Below are positions 43,037-53,105 of a DNA stretch of 64,000 bases, one piece after another. The notes under the pieces were generated by a model. It was not told the origin of the DNA. It saw only the letters and a program-made list of their open reading frames with translations, and did no database searches. The translations under genes were made by a program, and so were the position numbers. Location: the NCBI GenBank assembly GCA_021234155.1, contig JAJEKV010000058.1:8740992-8804991 (forward strand). The letters are read 5' to 3'. The stretch is from Isoetes taiwanensis (taxonomy: Eukaryota; Streptophyta; Lycopodiopsida; Isoetales; Isoetaceae). Within the stretch, counting starts at the first letter, position 1. The number at the start of each line of letters is the position of its first letter.

Positions 43037-46000
43037 TTCCTCCCCCTCCTTTTGGACCTTGCCCAGAGGTTGATCCTTTAGATGAGGGAACTGCTGCAGA
43101 AATTCCTCCGTCTCCCAGGTGGCATCCTCAGGAGACTGGTCTTGCCACTAAACCAGATGTTCCACCACATCTCTATTGCACAGCTGCCGAACTCTTTTAT
43201 CCAAAAGACGTTCTGGCGTTACAGTGGAGTTTAAGACGATCGGTATACATTGCGGACTAACCACATTAGCGGTATCCAGTATAGCTCTTTTTAGCTGACA
43301 TACATGAAACACAGGATGGATCCCTACTTCCTGTGGTAAGTTCAACTCGTATATTGTTTCCCCGATCCTTTTAGTAATCCTAAAAGGTCCAGCATACAGC
43401 GGAGTAAGTTTGGGCACCCGACCTTTAGTTAAGGGCCGTAAAGTGTTCATTCTTAGTGCCAAAGGATAAATAACCCGTAGGAAAACATAATCACCTTCCG
43501 CATAAGAGATATCACGTCTATGCTAGTTAGCAGACGTTCGTGCCCCATCTTGAGCTTTTCGCAAAGCTTGCTTGCATTGCCGCAGGATTGCATCCATATC
43601 ATGGAGCATGTGTACTGCAACTTCAGTCCGGAGGTACTTATGTACACCTGAAGAAGTCCTTGGATTTCGACCCATCATAGCCACAAAGGGAGTCATCCGA
43701 ATTCCCATATGATGGCTATTATTATAAGCGAACTCTAGATAGGGTAAATAATCTTCCCACCTAGACTGCTTCTCGTAGACAAAACTTCACAACATATCCT
43801 CTAGAATCATGTTTATGCACTCAGTTTGCCTGTCTGTCTGTGGATGATTTCCACTACTCATGTATAATCGGATCCTCAATCCTTTCATGAGATCTCTCCA
43901 GAAGTGACCCGTGAACTTAGTGTCCCGATCACTTACAATGGACAAGGGAAGTCTGAAGGTTGGGAATATGTGTTGCATAGGCAACTGCTACGTCATGTCC
44001 CATAGCCTCCCCTTTTAATGCTATAAACTTAGTATACTTGGTTAGTCGATCCACTACTACCAAAATTGAGTATGTTGCCTAGCAGTTCTAGGTAACGCGA
44101 CTATAAAGTCCATACTCACGCTTTCCCAGCGTTCATAGTGACTTACTAAGTCCTTGGCTTGATCTTGCAACTCTGGCCAGTAGTAGAACCTCTTTACCAA
44201 TTCATATGTCTCCCATTCACCATCGCCAGATCGCCAGATCGCTTGACCATCGCCAGATCTTGCTGATCCTCTGGATATGCATCCTTGATCCTTTGTATAA
44301 GATCACTTGCCAAAGTTGTTAAGATATTTATATGCTTAACCCTTGATAACGCATCGGCAACTGGATTATTTTTGCCAAATGTATGCTCAATGGAGAAATG
44401 GAACTCATGGAGGAAGTCTAGCCACCTAGCCTATCTCGGGCTAATCTCGGCTTGACTTTGCAAGAACCTCAACGGTTTATGGTCGGTACAGACGATAAAC
44501 TTGCGCGGCTCTTGGCTCGTCCCACTACACAAGTAGTGCCCCTACGTCTTTAACGCATGCACAATGGCTAGCAATTCTTGCTCATAGATTGCGTAGTTCC
44601 TTTCCGCAGGACTTAGTTCCCGACTTTCATAAGCCACTACATGACCTTGCTATCAATACTGCCCCTAACGCTTGCCCGCAAGCGTCAGTATAGACCTCGA
44701 ATGCCTGATTCAGATCCGGCACTTTTAGCATAGGACTGCTTACTAGCAAGTCCTTAATGCGCCGAAATGCCTCTTGCTGCTCTCTCCTCACACAAAATCG
44801 TGATCTTTTTTCAAAAGATTAGTGAGAGGAGCAACAACTTTAGAGAATTTGGGTACGAATTTGCGGTAGTACGTTGCTAACCCCAGAAAACTTCGTAACT
44901 CCGAAACGTTCTCTGGTGGGAGCCATTGCTGTACCACTTGTACCTTGGCGGGATCGGGTGACACACCTTTGTCAGAAAGGATGTGCCCCAAATAGGCCAC
45001 TTGTTGTCTAAAGAAATCGCATTTGGAGATCTTTGCATAAAGTTTGTGCTCTTGTAAAATCCGAAGAACTTGCTCCAAGTGAGCAAAATGTTCCTCAATA
45101 GTTTGGGAGTAGATGAGAATATCATCTAGAAAGACCTCTACAAATTTGTCCAAATGCTCAGAGAATACCTGATTCATTAATCGCATAAATGTTGCAGGAG
45201 CATTTGTAAGCCCAAACGGCATAACCAGAAACTCATAATGTCCTTGATGAGTTCTGAATGCAGTTTTAGGTTCGTCCCCTTCCCGAATCTTAATCTGATG
45301 ATATCCACTCCAGAGGTCTATCTTGGTGAACCAGTTGGCACCCCTAAGATGATCCAGAATATCATCGACCCGGGGTAAAGGATATCGATCCTTTACAGTT
45401 GCTTTGTTAAGTGCCCAGTAATCGATGCATATCCGCATGGTACCGTCTTTTTCCTTAACGAGCAACATGGAGCAAAAGGTGATTTACTTGGTCGTACAAA
45501 ACCTTTGCTTAACAATTCTTTCACTTATTTCTTAACCTCTTCAAGTTCTAGGGGACTTAATTGGTAGGGAGCACGTGCCATGGGCTTGACCCTAGGTTCA
45601 AGCTCAATTTTGTGCTCAACACCCCACGACGGTGGTGGTCCCTCAGGTAACTCTTCCGGAAAGACATCCTTGAAGGTATGCAAAAGATCTTTCAGTCTTT
45701 GGTCTACCACCAACGAGTTACACGATTTGATAATCAAATCAGCTTTTCTCAAGTACATCAAAGAAAAAATATTTGTATTAACTTTGAAAACTTTTTTAGC
45801 CTCAGTGGCTGATATGAGCTTACTAGGCTCTACATGTGGTAAACCTTGAACCCTAACTACTTCACTTGATGGCAAATTGAAAATCAAGGTGTGTGTTGGC
45901 CAGAGAATTTGTGGCTCAACATGTTGTAACCATTTCATGCCTAGAATGATATCATATCGCTTTAACTGAGCGATGTCTAAATCTATGGATATAGATGTTA

Positions 46001-47701
46001 CAACTCGTGACTCCTTGTCCAACAACTCCAAGCAAACACCCCGTGCTTGCTCACTGTGATACTGAGTTTGTGGTCCAGCCTCAACTCAATCACATACGGA
46101 GCCACCTCGTTCAGTTCCAGCCCTAGATCATGTGCTAGATCTGCAGAAATAAAGTTATGAGTGCTTCCAGAATCAACCAAAACAACCACGTTTCTACTAT
46201 TGATTCTACCTAACAATCTTATAACTTTATTCGCATAAGAGTGTGAAGTAGGGCTTACCATCTCTTCCCGAGCGATAATTGAAAACGTCTTTACCTCTGG
46301 CTTATCATTTACCTTTGCAGTGCTGCCAAAACTTTCTTGCGGGGCTTTGTACATTCTCGGGCAAAGTGTTCGACCACCCCATAATGATAACACCCCTTAG
46401 GCTTATCTGTTTTGGCATCACCTTCCTTGGCCTTGCCCCCGGCGGCCTTATCCTTAGAATCATTCTTCTGCTTTTTAGAAGGAGCAGATCCCTGAGAAGT
46501 TCCCCCGGCCCTTTTTGCTTTCCAATTAGCAAAGTTTTGTGTCTTCTTGGACTCGTCCCTACCCACCAGTTTCCTGGCAATCTCAACAGCCAGCTCAAAG
46601 TCAGCAGGTTCAGCCTGCAGCAAATGTGTACGAATACTAGCATCCCGTCCGTAGACCATTTATAAAATGATCCACGCGCATCCCTGCAGTAATCCTAGGT
46701 AAATGTGAAAAGAGCGCCCTCAGCTCCATCACATAATCCCATAGAGACCCTGTCTGAGTGAGCTCCTTCAGCTATATGAGCGCATGTCGCCGGTCATGAC
46801 GAGGTGCATACTCCTGTCAGAACAAGCGACAAAAATCCCTCCAAGTACGCAGCTTCTGACCATTCTCGGTATGAATGTCCCACCATGCAGCTGCCAGTCC
46901 CTTCAACTTCAGGATGACATACATCAGTCGGGCATTCTCACCTTTCTTTGTAGCTGCAAAATACAGCTTCATTTGATTGAATCATCGCATAGCCTGCTCA
47001 GGCGTAACATCCTTGCCATAGAAATCGGGCATCTTTACACGCTCCAGGGACTTAATCTCTTCACCAGAGAGCTCCCCCAAGGATTCTTCTGGTTGAGCGA
47101 CACCTTCCATGACACCTTGAGCTATTGGTTCTTCGGCCAACCTCGTGTTTACTTCGGATGGTGCACTAGGTCCCGGTCGTGCAACCTCATGAGGAACACC
47201 CTGGTTTGCCCCTGGAGCAGTGGGAACTGTCCCAGCTACTTGTAGAAACTTTTCTACTACATTACTTAAAATAAGTTCCCGGGCCTTCCCTTCAGCAACC
47301 CACTTCTGCAGGTTTTCCTGTATCAACCCTAGGGTGTTTTGGAACCTAGCTTGTTCAGCCCTTATCTCGTCTAGTTCCCCAGTTAGGCGGTTGACATGAC
47401 CTACATTCTCGTCGGGTAAGTTCTCACCTACCGGACCCCACTCAGTACTTGCTCCCGGAGCGTTCCCGGCATTTACATTATCAGTATTAGCTGCACTTGC
47501 AGCAATTACAGGATCAGCACTACAGGAATAGCTGCTTCAGGAGCAGCTTCTGAGGGTGCTCCCCCATCCAGCTCGAATCGGGGAATTCATCATCTAAATG
47601 AATGTCCTCGAGGGCGGGTATTATGCCCTCTTCAGGCGGATGCACTTCAGGCAATCTGTCAATAGGTCCTGCTGGCATATCTGGCACAGGTTCAGTCATT
47701 G
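43037..47701 (-). mobile_element. Ty3/gypsy element 1, internal region, inactive
   Basis: The order on the minus strand is a gag start (ATGACTGAACC at 47701-47691), gag pieces (47326-46982 and 46659-46309), a zinc knuckle with the second Cys changed to Tyr (CYHYGVVEHFAREC), protease DSGST (about 46170), reverse transcriptase (45468-44788), an RNase H region broken by many stops (44790-44100), integrase (SDRDTKFTGHFW near 43930), and an integrase C-terminal region (43462-43148). A polypurine tract (complement of TTCCTCCCCCTCC) lies at 43037-43049 beside the 3' LTR. The many stops mean no active polyprotein. I see no chromodomain here. Confidence 0.95.
44788..45468 (-). pseudogene. Gypsy element 1 reverse transcriptase fragment
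   Basis: These 226 open codons carry the usual Ty3 order: [70 protein letters not shown], and the catalytic FLDDILIYS (the YxDD box with Leu at x). It then runs into KVAYLGHIL-like sequence and [12 protein letters not shown]. The frame ends at a stop at the start of RNase H. In a working element it copies the RNA into DNA; here it is an isolated fragment. Confidence 0.95.
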
Positions 47702-47702
47702 A

Positions 47703-47715
47703 GCTCTAATACCAC
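47703..47715 (-). other. Primer binding site of gypsy element 1
   Basis: Next to the 5' LTR the minus strand reads TGGTATTAGAGCT, which differs by one central base from the complement of the plant initiator-Met tRNA 3' end (TGGTATCAGAGC). This fixes the orientation and shows that reverse transcription was primed by that tRNA. Confidence 0.85.
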
Positions 47716-48379
47716 TGTTACGACAAAATTTTTTCCAATGAACAATCCTTGCCCGCGTGGTAAATGCCGATTAGCTTCCACCCACACCTTAGATCCCAGA
47801 TCCCCCTCGCTAATCACGCTGGCTTGCTTATATATGAAGCACTCTCAGCAGACTGGATTCTTCCAGAACTCTGCCTGGATGAATATCAACCGGCTGCCCA
47901 AGCCCAATCCGACCCTTGGCAGTATCAATCTGCCCTGGAGCCACAATCATAGCCTCAGGCTGCTAATCCGACCTCAAGGTCCAAGTCTTGATCCAAATGA
48001 ATTACTCTGGCAGCAGAATCGGCTCCTCTTAGCTTCAGACCCAATTCTGTTAGTTCATCCAATTCCTTCTTCAGGCTTTATAATCCAGCCACTGGAGTTC
48101 ACTAGCAGTCTACTATGGTCAAACTATGGTCTTTTGCCTCTACAAACCCCGCAAGCCCCTTCCACACTAATATTTCCAAATATTAGTTCCTCTAGTGATC
48201 CATTATTCGTCGCTAGCAATTATTACCACTTATCCCGCATTCCGTCACCATAGACTGATTACACCCAACATGGCCTATTAAATCACAACTGCCGAGCAAT
48301 TGCGACCAACAGTACCCCGTGCTCATGGACATCCGTCAAGGGCCCGATTCCGGTTATGCCCTTAGGAGCACCTGTAACA
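47716..48379 (-). repeat. Gypsy element 1, 5' LTR with internal promoter deletion (664 bp)
   Basis: It has the same ends as the 3' LTR (TGTTACGAC and CTGTAACA). Relative to that LTR about 270 bp is missing between the words CTATGGTCAAA and GGTCTTTTGCC, near 48125. The missing part includes the only TATA-like sequence, so this LTR probably cannot start transcription. Its other end is followed by AAAGG, the target duplication. Confidence 0.9.
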
Positions 48380-48387
48380 AAAGGTGA

Positions 48388-48503
48388 ACATGGCCTATTA
48401 AATCACAACTGCCCAGCAATTGCGACCAACAGTACCCCGTGCTCATGGACATCCGTCAAGGGCCCGATTCCGGTTATGCCCTTAGGAGCACCTGTAACAA
48501 AAG
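48388..48503. repeat. Tandem duplication of the LTR end
   Basis: The last 110 bp or so of the 5' LTR (from AACATGGCCTATTAAATC to the terminal GTAACA) plus a few flanking bases are repeated directly after the LTR. The copy ends GTAACAAAAGCTG. It must have arisen after insertion, because it also copies the AAAGG-like flank. Confidence 0.9.
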
Positions 48504-48564
48504 CTGAAACAAAGTACAATGCATACACCAAGTTTGACAACCACTGATGTCCAATCATTTGGTA

Positions 48565-48566
<2 letters not shown>

Positions 48567-48605
<39 letters not shown>

Positions 48606-48714
48606 GCATGGTTGGTGGGACTTGCACCCGCCCACGTCACCTACCCAATGGTAGCTAGTGGGTTTTGAACCCTGGTGGGGATCACCCCAACCCAAGGCCT
48701 TACCATTAGACCCT
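48567..48714 (-). mobile_element. tRNA-derived SINE with 36-nt poly-A tail (minus strand)
   Basis: On the minus strand it starts near 48714 with TCTAATGGTAAGGCCTTGGG, which contains an A-box-like element. The B-box GGGTTCAAAACC is at 48661-48672, followed by GGGTGCAAGTCCCACCA. It ends in a run of 36 A (T at 48567-48602). The A-box to B-box spacing is that of a tRNA gene, but it has no tRNA stems. A 30-bp stretch at its 5' end (TTACCATTAGACCCTTTAT) is duplicated in tandem to about 48760. The long tail suggests it is young. No clear target duplication was found. Confidence 0.8.
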
Positions 48715-49030
48715 TTATCTTTTTAGCACTTACCATTAGACCCTTTATTTTTTTAGCACGCCAGACCAACCAAGCCTACAACCTTTCTTGCAATTCTAGC
48801 CTATCCACGTCGCACCTCCATGTCACCCTAATCCAAGTTGGCATATTGATTAGCCATTAGATTCTCTTGTTTCACCATTGACAATCCTCGAAATTAGAAA
48901 AGATTAAAAATTTGCATGCGTCTCTTGCCTTTTTCCTGTATGTTTCTCATTGTCGCACCTCTTTTTCCACCTTTTCTTCTTCTTCGGACTCGGCCATAGC
49001 TTTTTAGGTTTTGAATTTTGCATTCTGGAG

Positions 49031-49194
49031 ATGGCCGCCGGAACGGTTATTGAGCACAAGACCATCGCAGAAGTATCGCAGGGAAGTCAGGCATCGCCTC
49101 CTGCCGCTGCAACGCAAAAAAAAAGATCTGCTGTGCTTGCTTCGAAACTAAACGCCTCCAGGATGAATGTATTGCTGATCATGGATTCGATGAA
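49031..49194 (+). CDS. First-exon-like frame interrupted by an LTR element
   Basis: An ATG in good context (GAGATGGCC) opens 54 codons of balanced composition, with an Ala/Ser/Gln-rich N terminus and MNVLLIMDSMN at the end. The LTR element starts here. After its far end (50822), the same frame would continue as WIEAYKHYLIKVG and then a hydrophobic stretch to a stop near 50970. Alternatively the LTR's own first bases (GTAAGG) form a splice donor. I do not recognise the protein and expression is unproven. Confidence 0.3.
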
Positions 49195-50821
49195 TGTAAG
49201 GAATCTTAGGACAAAAAGATATATACGTTTATACACGTATTTGTACAGTACTTTTGTACGTGTCTTTTGGTTCATGTCTTTTCACATGGACAAAAGACCA
49301 CAATTTTGTACATTTTTGTTAACTTGGAATAAGAGATGTAGTTTAGGTACTTTGTGCTCTCTTCATGGATGCGTCTCTTGTTCCTTGTTCATTACATATG
49401 GTATCAGAGCAAGAAGATCTTGTGAAGCTGAACCTTACTATGAATTAAGAAAGCTAAGAACTTTGCACGAAGAAGATTACTTTCAAGATCAAGATTACTT
49501 TTAAGATTTGTTTTCTTTACATATCTATTGCTGCAAATTAAGAATCAACCATGTTAAGAATTAAGGAATTTTAAAATCGACAGCATGCATTCTAATGCTT
49601 GCAAGACGACTTAAGATAATGTTAAAAATCTTGCTTCAAGAATTTGCTCAAACAAGGAAACTATGGGCAGATAAAAATCTTCGAAGCAAGATCAACTGTT
49701 CGAGACAAGGTAAGAGAAAATCAAGATTCAAGCAAATAAGAAAATATTGAAAGGAAAATAATACAAGGCTGCTAAGGCATAGGATCTATATCGATGCTTG
49801 TTTCTTACAGGAAAAATATGAAATAAGAAAAAAAAGGAATCTTGATTCTGAATATATCTCTGGATTTACAATCCAATGTCTTGACCAAACAAGATAAGAG
49901 AACAAGATAAAAGAACGAGAAGCGTCTGTTTATTCGGAAAAATAAAGGCGCTGCAGATCATATTTTCCATCTTGCACCAGATCCTGTTCCTCTTCTGAAA
50001 GCCATTTCCAATTTTAGAGGAAATTGCGGACCCAAAAAAGGATAATCGCATCTGTTTGCCTTCAGGGGATCTTAACCAGGACAACATATCCGGTTTCATC
50101 AATTGCTTGATTTCTAGATGTGGCTTGCAGGTTTGACCTTCTATTCAAGACTAAAATCCGGCGGCAAGAACTAACTAACTGTTTATAGTTAGTCTATGAA
50201 ATTAGTTGGCGAGTCTCATGATGAGATGGTCGGCTAGGTAGTGAAATCTTTACTACTCTAAGGACTAAGTTAAAAACAACTTTTAGATATGAACGTCTTA
50301 TGTGAGAGAAAGAAGGGTTGTGATATTTATTCGCTAATAGTCCAAAAGTTAATCTAAAACTTATCTTTGGACACAAGATTGGCCATAAGAAATTTAAGTA
50401 AACAAGTAAAGTTCTAGGATTCAAGACAACCCCTCCACGATGAAGGTGTTGAAGAATTAATCCTATTGAAGACCCTATACGGGAATGAAGACTTTCTCTA
50501 AGCACATGCTATACGAGGAAGATGCTTATCCTGAGATTCTAAACGAACTCTTGGGAACTCTTCAGACTTGAAGACATGGACTGACAATGAGGACATTGTC
50601 TTTTTTAAGTCGGAGAGAATGTAAGGAACCTTAGGACAAAAAGATATATATGTTTATACATGTATTTGTACAGTACTTTTGTACGTGTCTTTTGGTTCAT
50701 GTCTTTTCACATGGACAAAAGACCACAATTTTGTACATTTTTGTTAACTTGGAATAAGAGATGTAGTTTAGGTACTTTGTGCTCTCTTCATGGATGCGTC
50801 TCTTGTTCCTTGTTCATTACA
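49195..50821 (+). mobile_element. Non-coding LTR retroelement (TRIM/small LARD-like), 1,627 bp
   Basis: Two 202-bp LTRs (49195-49396 and 50620-50821) start TGTAAGGAA and end TCATTACA. They differ at only three positions, all C/T, so they are about 98.5% identical. Directly after the first LTR is TGGTATCAGAGC, an exact initiator-Met tRNA primer binding site. A purine-rich AAGTCGGAGAGAA precedes the second LTR. The 1.2-kb interior has no gag, protease, reverse transcriptase or integrase, so it depends on another element's proteins. Orientation is plus. No 5-bp target duplication is visible (ATGAA versus TTGTT), so one flank may be rearranged. Confidence 0.92.
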
Positions 50822-51120
50822 TTGTTGCAATTGGATTGAAGCTTATAAGCACTATTTAATTAAAGTGGGTCTCATTCCATTCCCACTTTTTTTCGGAACC
50901 CTGTTATTTTACACAAAAAGGAGAGCTCCGACTCGAAAACTGTCCAATATTCGAATATTTATCTCTTAGTGTGGGTTCGAGCTTTCTCGTGGTTTTCTCG
51001 GATAGCGAGTCGAGAACACGAACAATACAACTCAAACAAAGGAAATTTCATTAAAGATTGAAACCAAAGTTCTAGTTGAAAAAGATTTTTTATTAATAAA
51101 TTGAATAGGTACAATGTATT

Positions 51121-51490
51121 TTACATCGGAAGCAGAGACCATGGCGGTCTTGCTGTCACTACAGTTATATCATCGTGGTAGGTGGTCCACCTTAGGGGAT
51201 TAACTTGCGGGGCTTCTTCATGCCGTCTGTAAGCCTTGGGGGCAACCTGAAGAGTGTGGAATGCCTCAGGAGGAGGTGCCTCGGGAGCCACTGGCTGATC
51301 TGTCCACCCGACTTCTCCACTCTCCTCCCGCAGCTTTTCATCGAATATACTCCTTTCCCAACCTCCGTGGATGTTATGCAATGCTTGCAAGATGCTTTGA
51401 GCTTTCTAAACTGTCTCAAATTTCTTCCCCTCTTCTTTATCCCGAGCGTGTGCATGGCGTCTGCATTCACGAGCAACCTTATCCCAAAGG
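51121..51490 (-). pseudogene. C-terminal exon-like fragment of an unknown protein
   Basis: In one minus-strand frame from about 51490 the sequence reads LPGLWDKVARECRRHAHARD, an in-frame TAG, then LQALHNIHGGWERSIFDEKL, a Pro-rich linker and TTYHDDITVVTARPPW before the stop at 51121. The HDDITVV wording recalls the metal-binding end of PP2C phosphatases, but the rest of that fold is absent, so this is a weak suggestion. Upstream (51500-51640) is low-complexity sequence with repeated GGGATCTGTGCC words. Confidence 0.3.
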
Positions 51491-51719
51491 CCGGGTAAGA
51501 GTGTAGCGTGAGTGGCATCTGTGCCAGAACGGTATCTCTGCCGTCTTGAGCGGGATCTGTGCCTGGAGCGGTCTCTGTGATCCCTGAACGGGATCTGTGC
51601 TGGTGCGGGATCTGTGCCTGAACCACCTGGAGCAAGGAGAGTATGATTAACAATTATGGTATCATTAGTCAAAACCAAGAAAAGAATGGTGAATTCAAAA
51701 TACAATGGAGAACATTCAT

Positions 51720-52040
51720 TCCATATAACTGCATCCAATCACGTGGCAAGTAGTGCCTTTCTCGACTCGTGAGTCGAGAAAGGCCCGGAAAAGTCAAAGT
51801 ACAACCATTCTCATTGGAATATGGTTGCATCCAATCACACACGGAAGCATACAAATGGTTTCGTCAACGAGACAAGCAGTGCCTTTCTCGACTCGCGAGT
51901 CGAGAAAGGCCCAGGAAATCCAATGTACAACCATTATCATTATAGAATATGGCTGCATCCAGTCACACAAACAAACATACAAATGGTTTCATCAATAGGA
52001 CAAGCATGCCTTTCTCGACTCGCGAGTCGAGAAAGCCAGC
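51720..52040. repeat. Three ~126-bp tandem units, each with a CGACTCGCGAGTCG palindrome
   Basis: Each unit contains TGCATCCA(A/G)TCAC, an ACAAATGGTTTC block, and then a palindrome: GCCTTTCTCGACTCG and its complement at 51755-51784 (two centre bases off), a perfect 30-bp palindrome at 51881-51910, and a 26-bp one at 52010-52035. The palindromes are more conserved than the DNA between them. The units lie just downstream of the HAD-domain stop codon, in its 3' flank. Confidence 0.9.
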
Positions 52041-52137
52041 GAAAACTCAATGTACAAGTATATTCATTACAAAATATAGTACATTTCTTCACGTTTCTTT
52101 ACAAGATTCACACAATTCGACTATCTGAAAGCAGAGG

Positions 52138-52988
52138 TCACTCTTCTTCATCACCAAAATATTTGTCGTCCATAGCTTTCATGATCGCACTGCTCTCTGG
52201 ATCGACCTCCTTGAGGTTCGGATAGTTCCTAATCACATCGGCCACAAGTATGGCAAACAAGGATTCCGCCAAGACAAGAACGAGATTGAAAGACAACCAC
52301 CTATCCGTTTCATACTCTTCTGGTCGATAACTCTTGGCAATGATTGTATTGTGCGAGTTATGATAGCACTTAAAGGCGGAGTCATCTATGATCAGCATGT
52401 TGTGTTTGTTAAAGTCCTGGTATGCTTCATAAACCCTGTCCAGCCTTTTCACCATAATAGGCTTCCCCTTTGTGATGGCTGGATCGAGGTCTGACACATG
52501 CTCGACCCTTTCATTTCCCCAAACAAACTTGAACATCAAAACTGGAAGGCCGAGAACACCAAGGACATTGATAATATATTTCTTTGCCATACAAGACCAT
52601 ATGGCCACTTGGAATCCCCGTTCCACGCACCACTCAATAATCTCCTTTGCTTTAGGTCGAGGATGCACGATTTTAGACTCTGTTTTTGTCGGGATCTGTG
52701 AGGTGTAAGCTCAGGGACGTCTTTATCGTGGTATACTGCAGCTAATACTCCATTGACGTCAAATATTATAAGCTTGGTGGGGGATCCCAGTTAGAGTTTG
52801 GCTCTGACCAGATTTCTGATTGATCGGGATCCATATGCGGGATCATTATTTTTTCAGGTCCTTTCTTGCTGCCCACACTGTCTTGCTCTTGACTGCCTTT
52901 CTTGGATCCAGTATCCTCCACGTGATGTGAACTGCCAGCAGATTCGTGTGATATTGTCAATGATCCCGATTCGTTGCGATCGATGTCC
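52138..52988 (-). pseudogene. FCP1/NIF-like HAD phosphatase domain, terminal exon, frameshifted
   Basis: Read from an acceptor (TTCTAG at about 52989) the exon first encodes a Ser/Lys-rich linker (SHHVEDTGSKKGSQEQDS). A frameshift near 52775 leads to KLIIFDVNGVLAAVYHD, the first HAD motif with Asn where FCP1 has the second Asp. After another shift near 52690 come VHPRPKAKEIIEWC, VAIWSCMAKK (second motif) and NMLIIDDSAFKC (third motif, the Asp pair). The protein ends YFGDEEE at 52138. HAD phosphatases of this type act on phosphoproteins; the loss of the second Asp would change or weaken catalysis. Splicing to the upstream exon is in frame. Confidence 0.6.
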
Positions 52989-53105
52989 CTAGAATGATGA
53001 AAGACGTTAGATAGGAAACGTTTTCTCGATTCACGAGTCGAGAAAAGAAAAAGCTAAAGACTCGGAGGGTTTCTCGACTCGCGAGTCGAGACAAAGTGAA
53101 CTCAC
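52989..53105 (-). other. 117-bp intron containing two CGACTCG palindromes
   Basis: The donor GTGAGTTC (53105-53098) and acceptor TTCTAG (53-nt side near 52989) join TTG-AG to G-GAC and keep the reading frame. The intron holds TTTTCTCGATTCACGAGTCG at 53021 with its complement, and a second palindrome at about 53070-53093. Both belong to the family at 51755-52035. A diverged member also occurs at about 50992-51016. Confidence 0.65.

Noticed and set aside
47699-48253. 184-codon plus-strand frame
   Set aside because: It lies inside the 5' LTR of a minus-strand gypsy element and is repeated, shorter, in the other LTR. It is LTR sequence, not a gene.
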